Origin: Nocardioides malaquae
Lineage (GTDB): Bacteria; Actinomycetota; Actinomycetes; Propionibacteriales; Nocardioidaceae
Reading direction: 5' to 3'
Assembly (NCBI RefSeq): GCF_015070385.1
Contig: NZ_JADCSA010000012.1
Location: forward strand, 1 to 64,000
DNA length: 64,000 bases
In this document: positions 50,833 to 60,803 of the stretch, piece after piece
Layout: every line of letters begins with the position of its first letter
Numbering within the stretch: position 1 is the stretch's first letter
Position numbers and translations under genes: made by a program
The notes under the pieces: model-generated
Seen by the model: the letters and a program-made list of their open reading frames with translations, nothing else
Told to the model about the DNA's origin: nothing
Databases searched by the model: none

Positions 50833-51710
50833 GACGCGCCCAGCTGTCGCGAGAGCGCGCGGTAGGTCTCCTCGTCGACCACGGCTGCCACCTCGGCCAA
50901 CACGTCGCGGTGGATGCGTTCGCGGGCGACCGCGTGGAGCGAAGGGCCCAGCGCCAGCGGCAGGTTGCGGACGTACCACTCGCGGAACCACCGCACGCCG
51001 AGCTGCTGGACGACGAAGGCGATCAGCCCCGGACGACCCCGACGCACCCACAGCCCGACCGCGCGCCCGACGACGAGCGCGAGGAGGAAGGCCGTGGCCA
51101 TCACGAAGACCGTGCCCACGATCTCGTCACGGGCGAAGTTGTCCATCACCGCGAAGATGCCGCCGTAGTAGATCGGGGTCAACACCTCGATGCGCTCCAC
51201 CAGTGGGGTCACCGTCTCCGCCATCTCGGCGAGCTGGCGGATCGAGTCGAGGTCCGGCCTGCCCTCCCACGCGTCGCGGGCGTGGTCGAAGGCCGAGGGG
51301 AGGCGGCCGTCGCCGAGGGCGGTCCACGTGTCGTCGACGTCGACGTAGGTCTCCTCGACCGCGCGCAGGGTGCCGGTGGCCTCGTCGGCCGCCTCGCGGA
51401 GCTCCGACTCCGGCACCGTGTTCGCGCTGATGTGGTCGACCGCCTCCTGGATCTCCTCCCGGTGGTCGACGACGTAGCGGGCGGTGCGGAACTCCTCCAC
51501 GAGGGAGGGCACCGCCGCGACGGCGTCCCGGGCCTTGCCGCCGACGGTCTCGGAGTCGCTGAGGGCGACGGCGGCCACAGCGCCCGCGCCGTAGGCCTTG
51601 ATGCCGAGCTCGAGCAGTGAGCCAGTTACCAGACGACCGAGCTCCAACCGGCTGCGCAGCGACGGTTCCTCGGGTGCCGGCGAGCTGTCGGGGTCGGGGG
51701 AGGTGCTCAT
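50790..51710 (-). CDS. Unknown membrane protein, partner of the amphipathic-repeat protein
   Basis: 306 aa, not recognised. The N-terminus is Pro/Ser/Asp-rich, residues 25-50 form a weakly hydrophobic helix (ELGIKAYGAGAVAAVALS), 60-160 are acidic helices (EEIQEAVDHISANTVPESELREAADEA), and 205-235 contain the clear membrane helix VGTVFVMATAFLLALVVGRAVGLW followed by VRRGRPG. The last 70 residues are soluble helices rich in charge. Its ATG overlaps the stop of the upstream gene, so it is translationally coupled to the amphipathic-repeat protein; both probably act at the membrane. Confidence 0.7.
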   Translation of the reverse strand: MSTSPDPDSSPAPEEPSLRSRLELGRLVTGSLLELGIKAYGAGAVAAVALSDSETVGGKARDAVAAVPSLVEEFRTARYVVDHREEIQEAVDHISANTVPESELREAADEATGTLRAVEETYVDVDDTWTALGDGRLPSAFDHARDAWEGRPDLDSIRQLAEMAETVTPLVERIEVLTPIYYGGIFAVMDNFARDEIVGTVFVMATAFLLALVVGRAVGLWVRRGRPGLIAFVVQQLGVRWFREWYVRNLPLALGPSLHAVARERIHRDVLAEVAAVVDEETYRALSRQLGASYEDDEGVASGRRS

Positions 51711-52330
51711 CGGGCGCCGATCCGCGGCCGCGGCAAGGCCGCCCGGACCCGCCGCAGGCTCTCAGCCAGGGCCTGCCTCGCCGTCCGCACCCGGGCAGCG
51801 ACCCACCGGAAGGGTGCGCTGACGATCCGCCAGAAGGCGCGGGCAGTGGCGACGGCCCAGCGCACGGGGGCGTCGAGAAGCCGGTGCAGCCAGCGGCTGA
51901 CGGTCCGCCACGCCGCCTCGGCCAGGCGCAGAGGAGCGGCCAGGGCACGGCCGGTCGCCCGAAGGACTGCGTCGATCCCCCGCCCGACGGCCCGCGCCGC
52001 CGCGGAGAGCCACCGCCACGGGGTCGCCAGCAGGCGTCCGAACGCCCGCAGGAGCGCGTCGAACCCGCGTCCGAGTGCCTGCAGGCCGGCTGCGATCCAC
52101 TCGAAGGGGCGCCGGAAGAACCGCCCCGCCGCACGCAGTGCCGCCGACGCCCAGCGCAGGGGCGTACGCAGGACGCGCACGAGCGCGCGTCCCACCGCGT
52201 CCACCGCACGGCGGACGGCGCGCCACCCGGCCCGGAGCACGTCGCGCAGCAGCACGAACGGCAGCAGAGGGATCCCGAGTGCGACCTCGAGGCGCGACGG
52301 CGGGGCGGGCTGCGGCGTTTCGTCGTCCAT
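51707..52330 (-). CDS. Arg/Trp-rich amphipathic-repeat protein of unknown function
   Basis: 207 aa. After a short Pro-rich acidic start and a hydrophobic patch (ALGIPLLPFVLL), residues 29-198 are one long run of amphipathic helix. It is built on the repeat x-P-hydrophobic-R-W followed by A-R-rich turns; the prolines are at 57, 75, 104, 133, 155 and 173. I count 39 Arg, no Lys and 10 Trp, so the charge is strongly positive. Spacings of 18, 29, 29, 22 and 18 are sums of 7 and 11, as in lipid-binding 11-mer amphipathic helices (apolipoprotein, perilipin). Membrane or lipid-surface binding is inferred. The ATG at 52330 was chosen as the first start before the repeats; a longer frame exists. Confidence 0.65.
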   Translation of the reverse strand: MDDETPQPAPPSRLEVALGIPLLPFVLLRDVLRAGWRAVRRAVDAVGRALVRVLRTPLRWASAALRAAGRFFRRPFEWIAAGLQALGRGFDALLRAFGRLLATPWRWLSAAARAVGRGIDAVLRATGRALAAPLRLAEAAWRTVSRWLHRLLDAPVRWAVATARAFWRIVSAPFRWVAARVRTARQALAESLRRVRAALPRPRIGAR

Positions 52331-52414
52331 GGCAGACGAGTCTGCCGCACGCGACCGACACGTCTCGCTCACCGAAGCGGGAGCAGATCCGGATGACGTG
52401 GGGAGACCCCTTGA

Positions 52415-52552
52415 CAAACCAAGCGTCGGCACGGCCGCGAGGCCCTCGCCAGCGGCGACGTGGAAGCGGTGCGGTCGGTGGGCGTGATGCTCACCGAGCT
52501 GGAGTCCCTCTGGCGTGGCCGCATCTCCCGGATCGACGAGCTCATCGCCTGA
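52415..52552 (+). pseudogene. Possible gene remnant (C-terminal fragment)
   Basis: 45 codons without a good start, ending in TGA. The translation has a natural helical pattern (REALASGDVEAVRSVGVML, then LESLWRGRISRIDELIA) like the C-terminal end of a regulator or other coiled protein. An in-frame stop lies directly before it. It stands just upstream of the 13E12-type gene, whose spread may have truncated a former gene. No family assigned. Confidence 0.3.
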
Positions 52553-52617
52553 GCAGCCCCGACCGTTGGGTGAGACGGGGCTTCCGGGCCCACTCCGACC
52601 TCGCTAGATTCGAACCT

Positions 52618-54027
52618 GTGTTCGAAGAAGTCACCACTCCCCGCGACCTGATCGGCCTGGCTCGCCAGCGCCGAGCGGCGTCGTGGCGTGCGGAGGCCGA
52701 CGTGCTGGCGATCGCCTATGAGTGGGCAATCGCGCACCCGGCTGGTGAGGACGGCTGGAACGCTGCGGCGTTCCACCACCCCTTGGGTGACGAGCCGATC
52801 TCGGGTGACGGTACGCCCGAGGTCGCCGCCTCGTGTGTCGCTGAGCTGGGGGCCGCGCTGGGCGTGTCGACGGACGCGGCGAAGAAGCTGATCGGCCACG
52901 CGATCGAGATGGTCCACCGGCTGCCGCGGGTGTGGCGTCGCGTGCAGGCTGGTGAGGTGCCGGTCTGGCGAGCCCGGCTGGTCGCCGAGGCGACGATCCA
53001 CCGCGACCCGGCCCTGTCGCCCGAGGCGATGGCGTGGATCGACGCGCAGGTGGCGCCGTTCCTGGAGAAGATCGGCCGCGCCCAGATGGAGCGCATCCTC
53101 GCGCAGGCGATCGAGCTCTACGGGTTGGCGGCCCAGGAACCACCCCGGGATGAGGACAACGACGGCCGGTACGTCCACATCCACACCCCGATCGGGCCGT
53201 TCGCGGGATCGATGCGCATCGAGGCCGAGGTCTCGAACGCTGACGGGCACGACCTGACCCAGGCGCTTGCTGCGGGTGCGGCGGCGCTCAAGGCCGGTGG
53301 CTCCACGGCGTCGCTGGACGTGCGGCGGTCGGTGGCGTTGGGTGAGCTGGCGCGGCAGCAGACCTCGCTCGACCTCGCCGGCGCTGAGGCCGAAGGCGAC
53401 GACGGTGGCGAAGGCAGCGCTGGCACAGTGGCTGGCACCGCGGACGGATCGATGCAGCGCAAGGCCCGCCGCGTGGACCTGCACCTGCACTTCTCTGCCG
53501 AGGTCCAGCCCGACGGCACCACCGGGATCAACCCGATCGGGTTCCTGGAGAACGGCCAGAAGCTGGCCCTGCTGTCGCAGGTCCAATCCTGGATCAACGA
53601 CTCGCACACCGACGTGCGGATCCTTCCGGTGATCGACCTCAACACCCAGCTCTCCACGAGCCGGTACGAACCGACCGACCGGATCAGGCGTCAGGTGATG
53701 CTCCGGGATCGCACGTGCGTGTTCCCGTGGTGCACCAGACCCGCGCGGTCCTGCGACCTCGACCACGTCGAACCGTTCGACCACGACGCCGCAGCTGAAG
53801 GTCGGCCACAACCAGGACCGACCGCAACAGACAACCTGGCCGCCCTGTGCCGCAGTCATCACCGGCTCAAGACGCACACCGGCTGGCGACTCACCTCGCC
53901 CGCCAGTGGTGTCTTCGAGTGGACCAGCCCCCACGGTCAACGCTTCCGGCGCGACCGTCACGGGACCAGCGACCTGACCGACGGCGACGAGTCCGTGCAT
54001 GCGGTGGGGCAGCTCTGCCCCACCTAG
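52618..54027 (+). CDS. DUF222 / 13E12-type HNH endonuclease
   Basis: 469 aa. The N-terminal 300 residues are the DUF222 domain of the 13E12 repeat family (AAASCVAELGAALGVSTDAAKKLIGHAIEM-like start, LPRVWRRVQAGEVPVWRARLVAE). The C-terminal HNH domain has CVFPWC, the catalytic CDLDHVEPFDH, then NLAALCRSHHRLKTH, all residues present. These genes occur in many copies in Nocardioides and mycobacteria and behave as mobile or selfish elements; the true role is unsettled. GTG start at 52618; the frame continues upstream without family resemblance. No terminal repeats were seen. Confidence 0.9.
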   Translation: MFEEVTTPRDLIGLARQRRAASWRAEADVLAIAYEWAIAHPAGEDGWNAAAFHHPLGDEPISGDGTPEVAASCVAELGAALGVSTDAAKKLIGHAIEMVHRLPRVWRRVQAGEVPVWRARLVAEATIHRDPALSPEAMAWIDAQVAPFLEKIGRAQMERILAQAIELYGLAAQEPPRDEDNDGRYVHIHTPIGPFAGSMRIEAEVSNADGHDLTQALAAGAAALKAGGSTASLDVRRSVALGELARQQTSLDLAGAEAEGDDGGEGSAGTVAGTADGSMQRKARRVDLHLHFSAEVQPDGTTGINPIGFLENGQKLALLSQVQSWINDSHTDVRILPVIDLNTQLSTSRYEPTDRIRRQVMLRDRTCVFPWCTRPARSCDLDHVEPFDHDAAAEGRPQPGPTATDNLAALCRSHHRLKTHTGWRLTSPASGVFEWTSPHGQRFRRDRHGTSDLTDGDESVHAVGQLCPT

Positions 54028-54066
54028 GCTGAGGGGCCCGTCCCCGACACGATCCGAGGTTCTCCG

Positions 54067-54384
54067 GTGCCTGCCAGTCGTTCTGCCCGTCAGAGGAAGG
54101 CCAGCGCGGAGGCCGGCGACCTCGCCGAGGTGCGCATCGACTTGGCCACCGATGACTCGTTCGCCTACACGATCGCGTGCGTCGAGTGCGAGGTCCCGCG
54201 CCCCGGCACCGGCACCCGCGCCTGGAGCACCCGTCGGCCCGGCGAGGACAACGGCTACATGGCCGCGATGGACCGCTGGATCTTCCACCTCACCGCCAAG
54301 CACGCCGGCACCGAGGCGCCGTGCCTGCGCTACCTGCCCGAGGCCGAGGCCCGGCTGCAGGAGCGCCGCGACGCCCAGCACTGA
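54067..54384 (+). CDS. Small zinc-ribbon-like hypothetical protein
   Basis: 105 aa. A CVEC pair at about residues 38-41 and a H-x3-H...C cluster near the end (FHLTAKHAGTEAPC) could bind one zinc ion. The rest is charged and soluble. Not recognised. GTG start at 54067. It lies 39 bp after the HNH gene and 19 bp before the end of the convergent amidotransferase gene. Confidence 0.65.
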   Translation: MPASRSARQRKASAEAGDLAEVRIDLATDDSFAYTIACVECEVPRPGTGTRAWSTRRPGEDNGYMAAMDRWIFHLTAKHAGTEAPCLRYLPEAEARLQERRDAQH

Positions 54385-54403
54385 CGTACAGCCAGGACCC
54401 GGG

Positions 54404-55354
54404 TCAGATCTTCAGCTGGTTGACCGTCCGACTGATCTCGTCACCGTCCTTCTCGAGGAAGACGATCTCCCCGAACTGCAGCTCCGACCAGTCGTCGACC
54501 TCCTTGGTCAACGGCTCCGAGGCGAAGATGACGGACGTCGCGTGCTCGACGGAGCACTCCTCGAAGCCGTAGGTCGCCTCGTTCTGCTCGAAGTGCTTCC
54601 CGGCCATCATGTACATCGGCTCGAGCAGCATCCCGAGCGCGAAGTCATCGGTGCCGTGCTCCGCCTTGCGCAGCTCGCGCCAGTCACCCTCGGGGTCGGT
54701 CTCGCCGTGATGCCCGGTGCCGGTGTTGACCCCGATGATCCGGTTCGGCGAGACCAGTGCGACCTTCAGCTTCGTCAGCGTCTGCAGGTCGAGGTCCTCC
54801 ATCGCCTTCGCGATGAGTCGCATCATCTCCTCGAAGGCGCGCTGCACGTCCTCGTCGCTGTCGCTCTCCAGCAGCGAGAGCAGGAGCACGTAGAGGAACT
54901 CGGTGTCGGTGGTGCCGCCCAGCTGCTCCAGGTACTCGTCCTTGCAGTGCTGCAGGAGCTCGCGCTGCAGCAACACCCAGTTGGGCAGGTCGCCGTTCTG
55001 CGCGATGATCCACTGCGTGCCCTTGAAGGAGAAGGGGTGACAGTTCTCGTCCGACAGCACGACCTTCGAGTTGTAGTCGGCGGCCCGCACGTGGGCGAGC
55101 ATCGTGCTGGCCCGCAGGTGGGGCACGACCTTGTCGACGTTGTCGTCGTAGAAGGCAGCCATCGGACGGTGGTAGAGGAAAGGCTCCTCCGGCTTCAGCA
55201 GGTGTTCGCTCCACAGACCGAACCCCCACCCCGCCAGCTGCAGCTGCGGGTGACGCTCGGGGTCGAGGGTCTGGTTGATGAGGCTGTTCTCCGGCTTCAG
55301 CAGGAGGTCCTCCAACGGGATCTCAGGCCCGATGTAGGCAAGGACTCGGCACAT
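54404..55354 (-). CDS. Class II glutamine amidotransferase (YafJ/EgtC-like)
   Basis: 316 aa. The N-terminus is MCRVLAYIG, so removal of Met exposes the catalytic nucleophile Cys2 of Ntn-type glutaminases. Further contacts: LAHVRAAD, NCHPFSFKG and AQNGDLPNW, then GGTTDTEFLYVLLL. The protein lacks a synthase domain. It is larger than EgtC and closer to YafJ-like proteins; the acceptor is unknown. The start is fixed by the Cys2 requirement, with GAAGGAAG upstream; longer frames place the Cys internally. Separate from the urease operon by 131 bp on the same strand. Confidence 0.85.
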   Translation of the reverse strand: MCRVLAYIGPEIPLEDLLLKPENSLINQTLDPERHPQLQLAGWGFGLWSEHLLKPEEPFLYHRPMAAFYDDNVDKVVPHLRASTMLAHVRAADYNSKVVLSDENCHPFSFKGTQWIIAQNGDLPNWVLLQRELLQHCKDEYLEQLGGTTDTEFLYVLLLSLLESDSDEDVQRAFEEMMRLIAKAMEDLDLQTLTKLKVALVSPNRIIGVNTGTGHHGETDPEGDWRELRKAEHGTDDFALGMLLEPMYMMAGKHFEQNEATYGFEECSVEHATSVIFASEPLTKEVDDWSELQFGEIVFLEKDGDEISRTVNQLKI

Positions 55355-55485
55355 GGACTTCCTTCGCTGACGATGGGGGGCCGGTCGCTTCGTCGCGTCG
55401 ACGGGCCCGGGGGTGCTGCGCATCAGCGTCCCTCGTCGAGCGGCGCCGCAAACCCCCACCGCGAGCCACCGCCGCCCACCACCCC

Positions 55486-56274
55486 TCAGCGCAGCGACGC
55501 GAAGATCCGGTCCAACCCCGCCGCCGCCGCGTGGGCGTGGTCGTCCAACCGCCGCCAGATGGTGTCGCCGCTGGCCAGCTCGAGGCAGGTCACCCCGGGT
55601 GCGGCGGGCGGCAGGTGGGTGGCGATCGCGTCCGCCCGGGTGTGCGCCGGCACCGCGGGTGACACGCTGGCGGGGCGGAAGTCTCCGTAGGAGGCCACCT
55701 GGTCGAGCACCCGGTGGGGCGCCAGGTCGGCGGCGTCCAGCTCCTCCACGAGGACGTCGGCGCCGTCGCGGCGCACGTGCGTACGCGACCGCAACCGGCC
55801 CGGCTCCTCGCCGTGGCGCCCCAGCACGAGGGTCTCCCGCACCAGGGCGCGGGCACCGACCTCGAGCTCCACCTCGAGGCTGCGCTCGACGTCCGACCCC
55901 GCGGCCGAGACCCACGGCAGGGTCTCGTGCACCACCGTCGCCCCCGGACCCACCTGGAACGACGTGCGCCACCCGGCCCGACCGCCGCGCATGTCGTAGG
56001 CCACCGTGCCGCCCGTCTCCACCAGCTCCAGACGCAGTCCCGGGTCGACGACCACCGTCAGCGCCACCTGGTCGCCGCTCAGGAGCAGGGCCCGCTCCGG
56101 CACCAGGGCGACCCGAGCCCCCCGCTCCAGCCGGCGCTGCAGCACGGCGCGGAAGACGCCGCCGCCTCCGGTCAGGCGGCACCCTCCGTCCGACGTCGCG
56201 ACCAGCGCCAGCCGGGTGATCTCAGTGGACACGGTCAAGGGACGGGCCACGGGACTGGTCACGGGACTGGTCAC
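55486..56274 (-). CDS. ureD: Urease accessory protein UreD
   Basis: 262 aa at most. UreD (UreH) is the scaffold that brings UreF and UreG to apo-urease for nickel insertion. Family stretches: LLLSGDQVALTVVVDPGLRLELVETGGT, and TSFQVGPGATVVHETLPWVSAAGSD. The start is uncertain: GTG at 56274 adds residues from a 12-bp tandem repeat; GTG at 56232 (STEITRLALVA) gives a shorter and perhaps more normal N-terminus. Last gene of ureABCFGD. Confidence 0.85.
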   Translation of the reverse strand: MTSPVTSPVARPLTVSTEITRLALVATSDGGCRLTGGGGVFRAVLQRRLERGARVALVPERALLLSGDQVALTVVVDPGLRLELVETGGTVAYDMRGGRAGWRTSFQVGPGATVVHETLPWVSAAGSDVERSLEVELEVGARALVRETLVLGRHGEEPGRLRSRTHVRRDGADVLVEELDAADLAPHRVLDQVASYGDFRPASVSPAVPAHTRADAIATHLPPAAPGVTCLELASGDTIWRRLDDHAHAAAAGLDRIFASLR

Positions 56275-56284
56275 GGGAATGGTC
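56249..56284. repeat. 12-bp tandem repeat at the ureG/ureD junction
   Basis: Unit ACGGGACTGGTC occurs at 56249-56260 and 56261-56272, with a third copy at 56273-56284 differing by one base, and degenerate copies on both flanks. The repeats cover the ureD start region (repeated Thr-Ser-Pro-Val on the minus strand) and reach the ureG stop codon. Confidence 0.8.
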
Positions 56285-57083
56285 AGTGGACATGGTCAGC
56301 GGGCTGGTCGTGTGCGTGGGCGTGGTCGTGGTCGTGCGCCTCGTCCTCCGCGTGGCTGTGCCCATCTCCACCGGCGTGGCTGTGCGGCGCCATCGGTCCC
56401 GGGTCGCTCGGCACCAGCACCCCACCGCGGTGCGCCGCCAGCTGGCCACGCACCCACGTCAGCAGCTCCGCCACCGACTCCTCGTCGGTCCGCGACAACG
56501 CCACCACCGGGCCGCCGCCGCGCGCCGCGACGGCGTCGGCCTTCATCCGGACTGCGTCGACCCCCACGTGCGGCGCGAGGTCGGTCTTGTTGACCACCAG
56601 CAGGTCGGCGCGCTCGATGCCGGGCCCACCCTTGCGGGCCACGTCGCCGCCGCCGGCCACGTCGATGAGGAAGATCTGGGTGTCGACCAGCGCCGGCGAG
56701 AAGGTCGCCGTCAGGTTGTCGCCGCCCGACTCCACCAGCACCAGGTCGAGCGGGGTGCCCGCGTCGACGGCGGCCGCCTCCAGGTCCTCGACGGCGATCA
56801 GGTTGGCGGTGATGTCGTCGCGGATCGCCGTGTGTGGGCATGCCCCCGTCTCCACGGCCACGATGCGCGCGGGGTCGAGCACACCCGCGGCGCGGATCAT
56901 CCGGGCGTCCTCGTCGGTGTAGATGTCGTTGGTGACCACGCCGATCTCCCACTCGCCGGCCAGCCGCTGGCACAGCAGCATGATGAGCGAGCTCTTGCCG
57001 GTGCCGACGGGGCCGCAGACCCCCAGGCGCAGGGGGCGGCTGGGTGCGGGCGTCACGGACTGCTGCATGGTCGGGTCAGGCAC
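56283..57083 (-). CDS. ureG: Urease accessory GTPase UreG with His-rich C-terminal tail
   Basis: 266 aa. SIMIBI GTPase that drives nickel delivery to urease. P-loop GPVGTGKSS (24-32), VVTNDIYT, the metal-binding Cys-Pro-His in [25 protein letters not shown] and [10 protein letters not shown] are all intact. The last about 35 residues are unusual: Asp/Ala/His-rich with 11 histidines, a probable nickel store or chaperone segment. UreG His-rich regions are more often N-terminal. The ATG at 57068 is an alternative start. It overlaps ureF by 8 bp. Confidence 0.95.
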   Translation of the reverse strand: MPDPTMQQSVTPAPSRPLRLGVCGPVGTGKSSLIMLLCQRLAGEWEIGVVTNDIYTDEDARMIRAAGVLDPARIVAVETGACPHTAIRDDITANLIAVEDLEAAAVDAGTPLDLVLVESGGDNLTATFSPALVDTQIFLIDVAGGGDVARKGGPGIERADLLVVNKTDLAPHVGVDAVRMKADAVAARGGGPVVALSRTDEESVAELLTWVRGQLAAHRGGVLVPSDPGPMAPHSHAGGDGHSHAEDEAHDHDHAHAHDQPADHVH

Positions 57084-57732
57084 TGAACAACCTCCGGGTC
57101 GAGTGGGTGTGGCGCTCCGCGTGGTCCTCGATCACGGGGGCGTTGCGCGCCGGGATCTGCCCGGCGCAGGTCAGGTCGGCGACGGCGGCGACCAGCGCCC
57201 CCACCGCCTCGAAGGAGTCGACGACCCACCCGGTGGCCCGGGCCGGGTCGAGCGGCATCAGCTTCAGCGCGGCCGAGACCACCGTCTGCACGTCGTCGTA
57301 GGCGACGACTCGCGCGGTGGTGGCCGCGTCCATGCCGACCGTGGCGGCGATCGCTCCGACCACCACGGGCCGGGCGGTCTCCGGCGGTAGGGTCGGCAGG
57401 TCTCGTGCCCCGACCAGGCAGGGAGCCAGGCGCACCAGCGCGCGTCCCATCAACCGCGAGGTGCGGCGCATGGCCGCTGAGGGCGTACGCGCCGCCCACG
57501 CGGCCTGCACCTCGTCGAGCGGTCGGCCCTCGAGCGCCGCCGCCCGTGCGACCACTGCCGTCGCGGCCTCGGTGCGGGTCACGGTCCGCAGCCGGAGGGC
57601 GACGTAGTCGGGCACGTCCACCGGGCCCGAGGCCAGCGCCGGCTCCAGGCCGGCCGACTGGGTGTGGCCGGCGACCGGCAGCCGGGCGTCGGCCAGCAGC
57701 AGCGCCAGCAGCTCGGGGTGGGAGGGGGTCAT
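57076..57732 (-). CDS. ureF: Urease accessory protein UreF
   Basis: 218 aa, all-helical. UreF regulates UreG GTPase in the UreD-UreF-UreG complex. Typical stretches: [23 protein letters not shown] near the N-terminus, and [18 protein letters not shown]. It lies 13 bp after ureC and overlaps ureG, so it is part of one message. Confidence 0.92.
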   Translation of the reverse strand: MTPSHPELLALLLADARLPVAGHTQSAGLEPALASGPVDVPDYVALRLRTVTRTEAATAVVARAAALEGRPLDEVQAAWAARTPSAAMRRTSRLMGRALVRLAPCLVGARDLPTLPPETARPVVVGAIAATVGMDAATTARVVAYDDVQTVVSAALKLMPLDPARATGWVVDSFEAVGALVAAVADLTCAGQIPARNAPVIEDHAERHTHSTRRLFSA

Positions 57733-57745
57733 CGGAGTCGCCTGC

Positions 57746-59441
<1,696 letters not shown>

Positions 59442-59449
<8 letters not shown>

Positions 59450-59783
59450 CGTTGACCCCCGCCGTACGTCCGACCTGGATGCCCGGGACGACCCGCGCCC
59501 CCCGCAACGCCACCAGCGCTACCTCGCGTGAGGCGCCCGGCTCGAAGCGTTGCGAGGTGCCGGAGGGCACGTCGAGCCGGAAGCCGACCGCGGCCTCGCG
59601 GTTGAAGGAGAGTGCGGCGTTGACCTGCGCGAAGTGGGTGTGGGAGCCGACCTGGACGGGTCGGTCGCCGGTGTTCACCACGACCAGCGACAGCCGCTCG
59701 GCGTCACTGCGGTCGCCGTTGAGCACGACGGTGCCCGGGGCGCAACGGATCGCGCCGGGGCCGGTGGCGGGGAGAGCAGACAT
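59442..59783 (-). CDS. ureB: Urease beta subunit
   Basis: 113 aa. Urease beta structural subunit: [66 protein letters not shown] are all family marks. Ten bp after ureA and overlapping ureC. Confidence 0.95.
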
Positions 59784-59793
59784 CGTCAGTCCT

Positions 59794-60096
59794 TCACGAG
59801 ATGGGGTGGTGCAGCGTCACGAGCTTGCGGCCGTCGGGGAAGGTCGCCTCGACCTGGACGTCGGTGAGCATCTCGGCGACGCCCTCCATCACGTCGTCGA
59901 CGGTGAGGACTTCGCGGCCGGCCTCCATCAGGTCGGGCACGGACGCCCCTTCGCGGGCCCGCTCGATGACCCACGTGGCCAGCAGGGCGACCGACTCCGG
60001 GTGGTTCAGGCGTACGCCCCGCGCCAGGCGGTCGCGCGCCACCATGCCGGCGACGGAGAGGAGCAGCTTCTCGGTGTCTGCGGGAGTCAGGTGCAT
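59794..60096 (-). CDS. ureA: Urease gamma subunit
   Basis: 100 aa, standard length. [48 protein letters not shown] and [21 protein letters not shown] are the conserved stretches. First urease gene, 14 bp downstream of urtE, so import and hydrolysis genes form one long operon. Confidence 0.96.
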   Translation of the reverse strand: MHLTPADTEKLLLSVAGMVARDRLARGVRLNHPESVALLATWVIERAREGASVPDLMEAGREVLTVDDVMEGVAEMLTDVQVEATFPDGRKLVTLHHPIS

Positions 60097-60110
60097 CTCG
60101 GCGAACCCCC

Positions 60111-60803
60111 TCAGACAGCCATCGCGTCGCGCACGGTCTCGACGGCCCCGACGCCGCCGACCCCGGAGGCGGTGACCCGGCCCGACTCGAGCACGTAGTA
60201 GTCGCTGGTGGCCCGGAGCGCGAAGCCCACGTGCTGCTCGACCAGGAGGACCGACAGGTCCCCGCGTCGGGTGAGGTCGGAGATGACCTGCTCGATGTCC
60301 TCGACCACGTTGGGCTGGATGCCCTCGGTCGGCTCGTCGAGGATCAGCATCCGGGGCTTCGTCAGCAGCGTGCGTGCGATCGCCAGCTGCTGGCGCTGAC
60401 CGCCCGACAGCAGGCCCGCGCGGCGCGACAGCAGCCCGGTCAGGGCGGGGAAGGTGTCCAGGGCCTCGTCGATCTCGGTGCGGCTCCCGGTCACGAGCTG
60501 GAGGTTCTCCAGCGTGGTCATCTGCGGGAAGCAGAGCTGCCCCTGCGGCACGTAGCCCAGGCCGCGCTTCACCCGCGCGTTGGGCCGCAGCCTCGTCACG
60601 TCCTCGCCGTCCAGCAGCACCGTGCCGCTGCGCACCGGCAGCAGGCCGACGGCGACGCGCAGCAGCGTCGTCTTGCCGGCCCCGTTGTGCCCCATCAACG
60701 CCGTCCCACCGCCGGTGGTGACCTTCAGGTTCACGTCGTGCAGCACCATGCTCCGGCCGTAGCCCGCCGTGACCCCGACCAGCTCGAGCATCGACTCACC
60801 CAT
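60111..60803 (-). CDS. urtE: Urea ABC importer ATP-binding protein UrtE
   Basis: 230 aa, LivF-type ATPase. Walker [10 protein letters not shown], signature [17 protein letters not shown], Walker [14 protein letters not shown], and the family tail [13 protein letters not shown]. It works with UrtD on the UrtBC permease. It overlaps urtD by 8 bp and precedes ureA, which identifies urea as the likely substrate. Confidence 0.94.
   Translation of the reverse strand: MGESMLELVGVTAGYGRSMVLHDVNLKVTTGGGTALMGHNGAGKTTLLRVAVGLLPVRSGTVLLDGEDVTRLRPNARVKRGLGYVPQGQLCFPQMTTLENLQLVTGSRTEIDEALDTFPALTGLLSRRAGLLSGGQRQQLAIARTLLTKPRMLILDEPTEGIQPNVVEDIEQVISDLTRRGDLSVLLVEQHVGFALRATSDYYVLESGRVTASGVGGVGAVETVRDAMAV

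Noticed and set aside
52411-52416. TTGACA resembling a -35 box before the HNH gene
   Set aside because: No acceptable -10 hexamer at 16-19 bp; a chance match cannot be excluded.
54404-56182. 592-codon reading that would fuse ureD-region sequence to the glutamine amidotransferase
   Set aside because: The amidotransferase needs Cys at position 2, so the ATG at 55354 is the start; the upstream part is a shadow of ureD.
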